Assembly (NCBI GenBank): GCA_902464115.1
Contig: CABQIF010000005.1
Location: 1 to 32,818 of the forward strand
Direction: 5' to 3'
Source: an uncultured Ruminococcus sp.
Lineage (GTDB): Bacteria > Bacillota > Clostridia > Oscillospirales > Ruminococcaceae
DNA: 32,818 nt
Shown here: positions 7,690 through 14,344 of the stretch, piece by piece
Position numbering within the stretch: position 1 is the stretch's first letter
How the letters are laid out: every line of letters starts with the position of its first letter
Program-made: the position numbers and the translations under genes
The notes under the pieces: generated by a model
Database searches by the model: none
Told to the model about the DNA's origin: nothing
The model's input: only the letters and a program-made list of their open reading frames with translations

Positions 7690-7894
7690 GATTCTGCCAA
7701 CGACCAAAACAGGAATTACAACTACCACAGGAAGCGTGTGGAGATCATATAGATGTCCGAAGGGACACAGCGATCCTCTGCATTGGCTTCTGACGGTCGG
7801 CAGGCGAAAGCTTGCTTGAACGAGTACCTGTGAATTCACGAGAAGCAGCCGTTTCGCTGCAAACAAGCAAATAATGTGAAGGAGGGAAGCGAAA
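7690..7894 (+). other. rpsL-rpsG intergenic region with several hairpins; candidate S7 autoregulation site
   Basis: This 205-nt gap holds no credible gene. Visible inverted repeats are TGTCC-GAAG-GGACA (7754-7767), GCTTCT/AGAAGC (7786-7791 with 7841-7846) enclosing CAGG/CCTG (7801-7804 with 7827-7830), the palindrome GTGAATTCAC (7830-7839), and GCAGC-CGTTTC-GCTGC (7845-7860). In E. coli, S7 represses the str operon by binding the rpsL-rpsG intercistronic mRNA. Equivalence here is inference from position and structure. Confidence 0.4.
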
Positions 7895-8365
7895 ATGCCA
7901 AGAAGAGGTAAAATCGCAAAACGTGACGTGCTGGAGGATCCGATTTACAAATCCAAGCTCGTAACCCGTCTGATCAACAATGTAATGGTTGACGGTAAGA
8001 AGGGCGTTGCACAGAAGATAGTTTACGGTGCATTCGACATCGTTTCCGAAAAGACCGGTAAAGAAGCATTGGAAATGTTTGAACAGGCAATGGAAAATGT
8101 AATGCCGGTTCTGGAAGTAAAGGCTCGCCGTATGGGTGGTGCAACTTACCAGGTTCCGATGGAAGTTCGTCCGGAACGCCGTCAGACACTGGGTCTGCGT
8201 TGGATCACAAAGTATTCCAGACTGCGGAACGAAAAGACCATGAAGGAACGTCTTGCAGGCGAAATCCTCGATGCACTGAACAATACAGGTGGTGCATGCA
8301 AGAAGCGTGACGATACTCATAAGATGGCAGAAGCAAACAAGGCATTTGCTCACTACCGTTGGTAA
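7895..8365 (+). CDS. rpsG: 30S ribosomal protein S7
   Basis: 156 residues, the normal bacterial length. It begins MPRRGKIAKRDVLEDPIY and contains the conserved VTRLINNVMVDGKKG, a central VKARRMGGATYQVPMEV and the C-terminal AFAHYRW. S7 nucleates assembly of the 30S head and contacts E-site tRNA. RBS AAGGAGGG upstream. Second gene of the str operon. Confidence 0.98.
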   Translation: MPRRGKIAKRDVLEDPIYKSKLVTRLINNVMVDGKKGVAQKIVYGAFDIVSEKTGKEALEMFEQAMENVMPVLEVKARRMGGATYQVPMEVRPERRQTLGLRWITKYSRLRNEKTMKERLAGEILDALNNTGGACKKRDDTHKMAEANKAFAHYRW

Positions 8366-8401
8366 TCGGACTGCCTTTGTAGAAGAAATAGGAGGATTAC
8401 T

Positions 8402-10477
8402 ATGGCAAGAGATTGTTCCCTGGAAAATACCAGAAATATCGGCATCATGGCTCACATTGATGCTGGTAAGACAACGACCACGGAGCGTATCTTGTTCTAC
8501 ACCGGTATCAACCATAAGATCGGTGAAACCCACGAGGGTGCATCGACCATGGACTGGATGGAACAGGAAAAGGAAAGAGGTATTACCATTACCTCCGCTG
8601 CAACCACTGCATACTGGGGTGGTCACAGAATCAACATCATCGACACACCGGGACACGTTGACTTCACCGTAGAAGTAGAACGTTCTTTGCGTGTATTGGA
8701 TGGTTCTGTTACCGTTTTCTGTGCAAAGGGCGGTGTTGAACCGCAGTCTGAAACCGTTTGGAGACAGGCTGATAAGTATCAGGTTCCGAGAATGGCGTAT
8801 GTCAACAAGATGGACATCATGGGTGCAAACTTCTACCGCGTTGTAGAAATGATGCACGACAGACTGAAGTGTAATGCTGTTCCGATTCAGCTGCCGATCG
8901 GTGCTGAAAGCGATTTCAAGGGCATCATCGACTTGGTTGAAATGAAGGCTTACGTTTACTATGATGACCTTGGAAAAGATATTCGTGTGGAAGAAATTCC
9001 GGACGATATGAAGGAAAAGGCAGAAGAATATCGTGCTTCTTTGATGGAACACGTTGCTGAGCAGGACGATGCATTGATGGAAAAGTACTTCGCTGACGAA
9101 GAGATCACCATCGACGAAATCAAGGCTTGCATTCGGAAGTCTACCATTGCAAATACCATGGTACCGGTTGTTTGCGGTACTTCTTATAAGAACAAGGGCG
9201 TACAGAAGTTGCTGGATGCCATTGTTGATTACATGCCGTCTCCGTTGGATGTGCCGTCTATCAAGGGTACGAATCCGGAAACTGGCGAAGAAGAATTCCG
9301 TCATTCTTCTGATACAGAACCGTTCGCAGCTCTGGCATTTAAGATCGCAACAGACCCGTTTGTTGGTAAGTTGTGCTTCTTCCGTGTATATTCTGGTACC
9401 GTTGACGCTGGTTCTACCGTGCTGAACGCAACCAAGGATAACAGAGAAAGAATGGGTCGTATCCTTCAGATGCACTCCAACCACAGAAAGGATATCGAAA
9501 CTGTATATGCTGGCGATATTGCTGCTGCTGTTGGTCTGAAGAATACCACAACAGGTGATACCCTCTGCGACGAAAAGAACCCGATCATTCTGGAATCCAT
9601 GGAATTCCCAGAACCGGTTATTCAGCTCGCAATCGAACCGAAGACCAAGGCTGGTCAGGAAAAGATGGGCATCGCTCTGGCAAAGTTGGCAGAAGAAGAC
9701 CCGACCTTTAGAACGTATACCGACGAAGAAACGGGTCAGACCATCATCGCTGGTATGGGCGAACTGCATCTGGACATCATTGTTGACCGTCTGTTGCGGG
9801 AATTTAAGGTAGAAGCAAACGTTGGTGCTCCGCAGGTATCCTATAAGGAAACCATCAAGGGCGAAGCTGACGTGGATTACAAGTATAAGAAGCAGTCCGG
9901 TGGTAGCGGTCAGTACGGTCACGTTAAGATCCGTGTAAGACCGAACGAATCCGGTAAGGGCTACGAATTCATCAATAAGATCGTCGGCGGTTCTATTCCG
10001 AAGGAATATATCCCGGCTGTCGATGCTGGTATCCAGGGTGCAATGCAGGCTGGTATTCTGGCAGGCTATCAGGTTGTTGACGTATCCGTAGAACTGTACG
10101 ATGGTTCTTACCACGAAGTTGACTCTTCTGAAATGGCATTTAAGATCGCTGGTTCTATCGCATTCAAGGAAGCAATGCGTCAGGCTCAGCCGGTCTTGAT
10201 GGAACCGATCATGAAGGTTTCTGTTATCGTGCCGGATGAATACGTTGGTACTGTTATCGGTGACTTGAGTTCTCGTCGTGGCCAGATTCAGGGTCAGGAA
10301 ACCAGAACCGGTACCGTACAGGTAGATGCTTTGGTGCCGCTGTCTGAAATGTTCGGTTACACCAACGATCTGCGTTCGAACACACAGGGTCGTGGTCAGT
10401 ACACCATGGAACCGCATAGCTATCAGGAAGTACCGAAGAATATTGCTGAAAAGATTATGGCTGCCAGAAAGAAGTAA
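8402..10477 (+). CDS. fusA: Translation elongation factor G
   Basis: 691 residues, full length for EF-G, the GTPase that drives translocation. G-motifs are AHIDAGKT (18-24), DTPGH (81-85) and NKMD (135-138), with the switch I sequence RGITITSAATT (59-69). Domain IV contains GGSGQYGHV and the C-terminal part has TGTVQVDALVPLSEMFGYTNDLRS. It follows rpsG by 36 nt with RBS AGGAGG. Its extreme codon bias (GGT, GTT, GAA, CTG/TTG) leaves a very long but meaningless open frame on the opposite strand. Confidence 0.98.
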   Translation: MARDCSLENTRNIGIMAHIDAGKTTTTERILFYTGINHKIGETHEGASTMDWMEQEKERGITITSAATTAYWGGHRINIIDTPGHVDFTVEVERSLRVLDGSVTVFCAKGGVEPQSETVWRQADKYQVPRMAYVNKMDIMGANFYRVVEMMHDRLKCNAVPIQLPIGAESDFKGIIDLVEMKAYVYYDDLGKDIRVEEIPDDMKEKAEEYRASLMEHVAEQDDALMEKYFADEEITIDEIKACIRKSTIANTMVPVVCGTSYKNKGVQKLLDAIVDYMPSPLDVPSIKGTNPETGEEEFRHSSDTEPFAALAFKIATDPFVGKLCFFRVYSGTVDAGSTVLNATKDNRERMGRILQMHSNHRKDIETVYAGDIAAAVGLKNTTTGDTLCDEKNPIILESMEFPEPVIQLAIEPKTKAGQEKMGIALAKLAEEDPTFRTYTDEETGQTIIAGMGELHLDIIVDRLLREFKVEANVGAPQVSYKETIKGEADVDYKYKKQSGGSGQYGHVKIRVRPNESGKGYEFINKIVGGSIPKEYIPAVDAGIQGAMQAGILAGYQVVDVSVELYDGSYHEVDSSEMAFKIAGSIAFKEAMRQAQPVLMEPIMKVSVIVPDEYVGTVIGDLSSRRGQIQGQETRTGTVQVDALVPLSEMFGYTNDLRSNTQGRGQYTMEPHSYQEVPKNIAEKIMAARKK

Positions 10478-10495
10478 TGCACGTTTTCTGAAAAT

Positions 10496-10519
10496 CAGAA
10501 GAAATTTCTGTATTTTTTT
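10496..10519 (+). terminator. Weak AT-rich terminator after fusA
   Basis: CAGAA-GAAAT-TTCTG followed by TA and seven T. The CAGAA arm can also pair with an upstream TTCTGA (10486-10491), so two hairpins compete for it. Low GC content suggests partial readthrough into tuf. Confidence 0.4.
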
Positions 10520-10529
10520 GAAAAAAGAC

Positions 10530-10558
10530 TTGCATTTTTCTTGGAAATCTGGTACAAT
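10530..10558 (+). promoter_or_regulatory. tuf promoter
   Basis: TTGCAT (10530-10535), 17 nt, TACAAT (10553-10558), 55 nt before the tuf ATG. It lets tuf be transcribed independently of the str operon, in line with its higher demand. Confidence 0.8.
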
Positions 10559-10613
10559 AGTCTTATCACATATCACGGCATAAGCAAGAATAATTTTTAG
10601 GAGGATTTTTCCA

Positions 10614-11813
10614 ATGGCAAAGGCTAAATTTGAAAGAACCAAACCGCATGTTAACATTGGTACCATCGGTCACGTTGACCATGGTAAGACCACTCTGACT
10701 GCTGCTATCACTAAGACTCTGGCACTGAAGGGTCAGGCACAGTACGAAGCTTACGATATGATCGATAAGGCTCCGGAAGAAAGAGAACGTGGTATCACAA
10801 TCAACACCGCTCACGTTGAATACGAAACTGAAAAGCGTCACTACGCTCACGTTGACTGCCCAGGCCACGCTGACTATGTAAAGAACATGATCACTGGTGC
10901 TGCTCAGATGGACGGTGCAATCCTCGTAGTTGCTGCTTCTGATGGCCCGATGGCTCAGACCAAGGAACACATCCTGCTGGCTCGTCAGGTAGGCGTACCG
11001 GCAATCGTTGTTTTCATGAACAAGGCTGACCAGGTTGACGATCCGGAACTGCTCGAACTGGTTGAAATGGATATTCGTGAAACGCTGAACGAATATGAAT
11101 TCCCGGGCGACGAAGTACCGATCATCGTTGGTTCTGCTCTGGCTGCTCTGGAAGCTCCGGACGATCTGTCTGATCCGGCTTACAAGCCGATTCTCGACCT
11201 GATGGATGCAGTTGACGAATACATTCCGACTCCGGAACGTGACGACGCTAAGCCGTTCCTGATGCCGATCGAAGATACAATGACCATTTCTGGTCGTGGT
11301 ACCGTTGTTACCGGTCGTGTAGAAAGAGGAAAGCTGAACGTTAACGAAACTGTTGAAATCGTTGGCCTTTCTCCGGAAAAGCTGTCCACTGTTGTAACTG
11401 GTATCGAAATGTTCAGAAAGACTCTGGACTTCGCAGAAGCTGGCGACAACATCGGTGCTCTGCTGCGTGGTATCACCAGACAGCAGGTTGAAAGAGGACA
11501 GGTTCTCTGCAAGCCGGGTTCGATTCACCCGCACACCAAGTTCAAGGGTCAGGTTTACGTTCTGAAGAAGGAAGAAGGCGGCCGTCATACACCGTTCTTC
11601 AACAACTACAGACCGCAGTTCTATTTCAGAACAACTGACGTAACTGGCATTATCACTCTGCCGGCTGACGTTGAAATGTGCACACCGGGCGACAACGTTG
11701 AAATGACTGTTGAACTGATCGCTCCGATCGCTATCGAAGAAGGTCTGCGTTTCGCTATCCGTGAAGGTGGTAGAACCGTAGGTTCTGGCGTTGTAACTTC
11801 TGTTATTGAATAA
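10614..11813 (+). CDS. tuf: Translation elongation factor Tu
   Basis: 399 residues, full length. G-motifs are GHVDHGKT (19-26), RGITINTAHVEYET (switch I), DCPGH (81-85) and NKAD (136-139). EF-Tu carries aminoacyl-tRNA to the ribosome as a GTP complex. The fourth motif has Ala where many EF-Tu have Cys (NKCD), a harmless variation because only N, K and D contact guanine. RBS TAGGAGG. Codon bias is as strong as in fusA. A strong terminator follows. Confidence 0.98.
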   Translation: MAKAKFERTKPHVNIGTIGHVDHGKTTLTAAITKTLALKGQAQYEAYDMIDKAPEERERGITINTAHVEYETEKRHYAHVDCPGHADYVKNMITGAAQMDGAILVVAASDGPMAQTKEHILLARQVGVPAIVVFMNKADQVDDPELLELVEMDIRETLNEYEFPGDEVPIIVGSALAALEAPDDLSDPAYKPILDLMDAVDEYIPTPERDDAKPFLMPIEDTMTISGRGTVVTGRVERGKLNVNETVEIVGLSPEKLSTVVTGIEMFRKTLDFAEAGDNIGALLRGITRQQVERGQVLCKPGSIHPHTKFKGQVYVLKKEEGGRHTPFFNNYRPQFYFRTTDVTGIITLPADVEMCTPGDNVEMTVELIAPIAIEEGLRFAIREGGRTVGSGVVTSVIE

Positions 11814-11834
11814 TCAACGTAATATGTGATAATT

Positions 11835-11890
11835 CACGGGGTTTCCCGTGCGAAATTGGGAGAATGGACGAAAGTCTGTTCTCCCTTTTT
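11835..11890 (+). terminator. tuf terminator
   Basis: Two consecutive hairpins: CACGGG-GTTT-CCCGTG (11835-11850), then GGGAGAA...TTCTCCC (11858-11864 with 11879-11885) with inner GAC-GAAA-GTC and a following TTTTT. The second is a classic intrinsic terminator. Confidence 0.9.
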
Positions 11891-11986
11891 GTATCTTCCG
11901 GCGGATTCGACAAGGAGTTGTTAAATTTGCACAAAAACAAATTCTTTTTGAGATTATTTTTTTAGTTCTTTTCCAGCACTCTCTTA

Positions 11987-12015
11987 TTGATTTTTTGGAC
12001 GAAATCGTGTATAAT
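11987..12015 (+). promoter_or_regulatory. Promoter of the dcw cluster (mraZ)
   Basis: TTGATT (11987-11992), 17 nt, TATAAT (12010-12015). Transcription would start near 12022, which rules out the in-frame start at 12027 for mraZ in practice. The 11891-11986 stretch upstream is AT-rich with no gene. Confidence 0.75.
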
Positions 12016-12033
12016 GATAACATGCGGTGAAAT

Positions 12034-12066
12034 GTGGGGAAGTTTCCCCTTTTGTGGGGGGATTTT
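12034..12066 (+). promoter_or_regulatory. Candidate MraZ-type operator in the mraZ leader
   Basis: Two GTGGGG repeats (12034-12039 and 12054-12059) sit exactly 20 nt apart, two helical turns. The first is part of a perfect inverted repeat GGGGAA-GT-TTCCCC (12036-12049). MraZ proteins bind short G-rich direct repeats in their own upstream region. Assignment to MraZ is inference. Confidence 0.5.
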
Positions 12067-12107
12067 CCGTTACTTTCTTGATTTCAAGCAGAAGGGCGGC
12101 GGCAAGG

Positions 12108-12536
12108 TTGACTTCGCTGATTGGCACTTATTACCATGTTATAGATGCCAAAGGCAGAATGAATTTCCCAACCAAACTGCGAGAATTGCTCGGCAGCTCG
12201 TTCTATGTGACGAAAGGTCTGGATGCACATTGTTTGGCAGTTTACCCTGCGGAAGAATGGGAGCGACTTTCTCAAAAAGTAGCAGCCATTCCAGAATCAA
12301 AAGGTGCACAGTTGAAACGATGGCTGTTTTCCGGTGCGTGTGAAATGGTGCCGGATCAGCAGGGGCGAATCTTAATTCCACAGGACTTGCGGCAGTTCGC
12401 CGGTCTGGAAAAGGATGTTGTTGTCATCGGTGCGAATAATAAAGCGGAAATCTGGAACCGTGCAAGCTGGGAAACAGCAAATGCAGCGGTGGATTTGGAT
12501 GAAATGATGTCCATATTGGATACGCTGGGCTTTTAA
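12108..12536 (+). CDS. mraZ: Transcriptional regulator MraZ
   Basis: 142 residues from a TTG start at 12108. MraZ is a DNA-binding repressor of the dcw cluster built from two AbrB-like half-domains. Both signature turns are visible: DAKGRMNFPTKLR in the first half and DQQGRILIPQDLR in the second. The open frame extends to 12027, but those codons overlap the leader and operator and do not resemble MraZ. TTG 12108 gives the usual family length (about 142-143). A CTG at 12117 is an alternative that begins directly at the conserved IGTYYHVID. The RBS is weak for either (AGAAGGG, 12090-12096). Confidence 0.9.
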   Translation: MTSLIGTYYHVIDAKGRMNFPTKLRELLGSSFYVTKGLDAHCLAVYPAEEWERLSQKVAAIPESKGAQLKRWLFSGACEMVPDQQGRILIPQDLRQFAGLEKDVVVIGANNKAEIWNRASWETANAAVDLDEMMSILDTLGF

Positions 12537-12551
12537 GAAAGGAAGAAATTT

Positions 12552-13499
12552 ATGACATTTCAGCATGTTCCTGTTTTGTTGCAGGAAACACTTTCCGGTT
12601 TGAACATTCAGCCGGAGGGCATTTATGTAGATGGCACGGTCGGCGGTGCTGGTCATGCCTGCGAAATTGCAAAGCAATTGCATGGGGCAGGCAGATTGAT
12701 CGGATTGGATCGGGATCCGGATGCGGTTGCAGTGGCAACGCAGCGGTTAGCCCCCTATCCGGCAACGGTGATTCATGCCAATTATGACGAGATGGCACAG
12801 GTGCTGCAACGGCTGGAAATTCCAGCTGTGGACGGTATTTTGTTGGATTTGGGAGTTTCTTCTCATCAGCTGGATACGGAGGAACGTGGCTTTTCTTACC
12901 ATACCGATGCACCTTTGGATATGCGAATGAGTCAGTCGGGAATGTCTGCTGCGGATGTAGTAAACACTTGGTCGCAGGAGGAACTGACACGGATTTTATT
13001 TGCCTATGGAGAAGAATCGTTTGCCCGTGCGATTGCCCGCAATATCTGTCAGGCAAGACAAGAGCAGCCGATCACAACCACCTTGCAGCTGGCGGAAATT
13101 GTGAAAAGCAGTGTTCCACAGCGGGTGCGGCGGGCAAAAAATCCCTGTAAACAGACGTTTGCGGCGATTCGGATCGCAGTCAATGATGAATTTGGACATT
13201 TGGAACGGGCATTGACCGCTGCATTTTCCTGCTTGAAACCGGGCGGAAGATTGGCGATTATCACGTTTCATTCTTTGGAAGACCGCATGGTGAAACAGCA
13301 GTTTGCAAAATGGTGTCAAGGCTGTACTTGCCCACCGGATTTTCCAAAATGTGTTTGTGGCAAAGTCCCGCAGGGAAAATTGGTGAATCGAAAGCCAATT
13401 GTTGCAGATGCGGCGGAACTGGAAGAAAACCGGAGAAGCCGAAGTGCAAAACTGCGTGTCATAGAAAGGAGTGCGGCGATTGATGAAAGTAACCGATGA
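12552..13499 (+). CDS. rsmH: 16S rRNA (cytosine1402-N4)-methyltransferase
   Basis: 315 residues, standard for RsmH (MraW). It starts HVPVLLQETL, has the SAM-binding motif VDGTVGGAGHACEIA, ILLDLGVSSHQLD, and the family motif YHTDAPLDMRM. Near the C-terminus are ITFHSLEDRMVK and a cysteine cluster (WCQGCTCPPDFPKCVCG). It methylates C1402 in the decoding centre of 16S rRNA using SAM. RBS AAAGGAAG upstream; 15 nt after mraZ; its 3' end overlaps ftsL by 17 nt. Confidence 0.97.
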   Translation: MTFQHVPVLLQETLSGLNIQPEGIYVDGTVGGAGHACEIAKQLHGAGRLIGLDRDPDAVAVATQRLAPYPATVIHANYDEMAQVLQRLEIPAVDGILLDLGVSSHQLDTEERGFSYHTDAPLDMRMSQSGMSAADVVNTWSQEELTRILFAYGEESFARAIARNICQARQEQPITTTLQLAEIVKSSVPQRVRRAKNPCKQTFAAIRIAVNDEFGHLERALTAAFSCLKPGGRLAIITFHSLEDRMVKQQFAKWCQGCTCPPDFPKCVCGKVPQGKLVNRKPIVADAAELEENRRSRSAKLRVIERSAAIDESNR

Positions 13500-13956
13500 A
13501 ACCGTACCGGAAGAGGATTTAGAAGAAGCGGAAGATGCGGCCGTTGCAGAAAAACGCCCAAGACGAAAGCTGTTCTATATCGAAGCTGGAAAACGGGGAA
13601 CGCTGGCAAAAATCATGATCGGTAGCATTCTGGCTTTAGTGTTGTTTTCTTTGGTCATCAATAGTTATGTCCAACTGAATGAAGTTTATTCTCAAATCTC
13701 CGCTGCGGAGAGCACCCTGAACGATTTGCAAAGCGAAAACGTCAGAATGCAAACCCAGCTGGAAGGACAAGCTTCCATTCGGAATATTAAAGAATATGCG
13801 GAGGATCGATTGGGCTTGCAAAAGCTGGATCGTTCCCAGATTCAATACATCCAGATTCAGACGGAGGATGAGGTTGTCGTCGAAGAACCGGATCAGAACA
13901 TTTTTGTTCAGATCAAGCGGAAATTCAACGACCTAATTGCATATTTAAGAGGTTAA
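13483..13956 (+). CDS. ftsL: FtsL/DivIC-family septum protein
   Basis: 157 residues from the ATG at 13483 (RBS AAAGGAG at 13465-13471). A GTG at 13471 directly abuts the RBS and is less likely. The topology is that of FtsL: an acidic cytoplasmic tail (residues 1-28), a basic patch KRPRRK, one membrane segment (about 41-62) and a short coiled coil (64-98) with the ENVRMQTQLE heptad pattern, ending in a region with EDRLGLQKLD. FtsL bridges FtsB/DivIC and FtsQ to activate septal wall synthesis by FtsW and the PBP. The call rests on topology and position between rsmH and the PBP gene. Confidence 0.88.
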   Translation: MKVTDETVPEEDLEEAEDAAVAEKRPRRKLFYIEAGKRGTLAKIMIGSILALVLFSLVINSYVQLNEVYSQISAAESTLNDLQSENVRMQTQLEGQASIRNIKEYAEDRLGLQKLDRSQIQYIQIQTEDEVVVEEPDQNIFVQIKRKFNDLIAYLRG

Positions 13957-14344
13957 TGTGCATATAGTTGGGTAAAACCCGTTTTTAAAACGGGGAAAAT
14001 GGTCTGAACATTATTTATTGATACTATCAGCGAGTGCAGCGTTCGCTGCATATTATATAGAAAAAACATCGCTGTTAGTATATAGGCAAAGAAAGAGATA
14101 CGAAATCGGGTGTCGGAAAAGGAATCGTTCCGGCTTCGTTTACGCAGAATGAGCTGTCGGACAGGGCAGACAAGACGAAGCCGGGCACAATTCCGTTTTA
14201 TATGCAGGTTCCAGAAATTGCTTTCTGCATCATCGAGAAATTCCTGTCGAATCGGGACAGTTTTATACAGGCGGGGGATTCAGAAACAGTTCCCTGCCTC
14301 TTCTATTTTTATGCGGAAAGGGCGTGTCATTTCCTTTGGAAACC
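13957..14344 (+). other. 388-nt hairpin-rich noncoding segment inside the dcw cluster
   Basis: Between ftsL and the PBP gene, where dcw genes normally abut, lie six inverted repeats: (1) CCCGTTTT-T-AAAACGGG at 13978-13994, competing with GGGT/ACCC at 13970-13980; (2) a 13-bp arm pair with one mismatch, 14021-14033 with 14069-14081, enclosing (3) the perfect hairpin TGCAGCG-TT-CGCTGCA at 14035-14050; (4) GGAAT plus CCGGCTTCGT (14121-14139) with ACGAAGCCGG plus ATTCC (14175-14194); (5) ATGCAG/CTGCAT (14202-14207 with 14224-14229) and CTGTC/GACAG (14244-14248 with 14256-14260); (6) AGGCGGGGGA with TTCCCTGCCT (14269-14278 with 14290-14299). A structured RNA or an inserted repeat element fits better than a gene; family unknown. 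Confidence 0.6.

Noticed and set aside
7745..10666. A 973-codon open frame on the minus strand opposite rpsG and fusA
   Set aside because: It is a by-product of the extreme codon bias of highly expressed genes. The encoded protein is rich in C, F, H and low-complexity stretches, has no RBS and no domain I recognise, and lies wholly antisense to S7 and EF-G.
10566..11588. A 340-codon open frame opposite tuf
   Set aside because: Same cause as the frame opposite fusA; composition is shadow-like and it lacks a start context.
12027..12107. Upstream extension of mraZ
   Set aside because: It begins about 5 nt after the predicted transcription start, covers the operator-like repeats and does not resemble MraZ.
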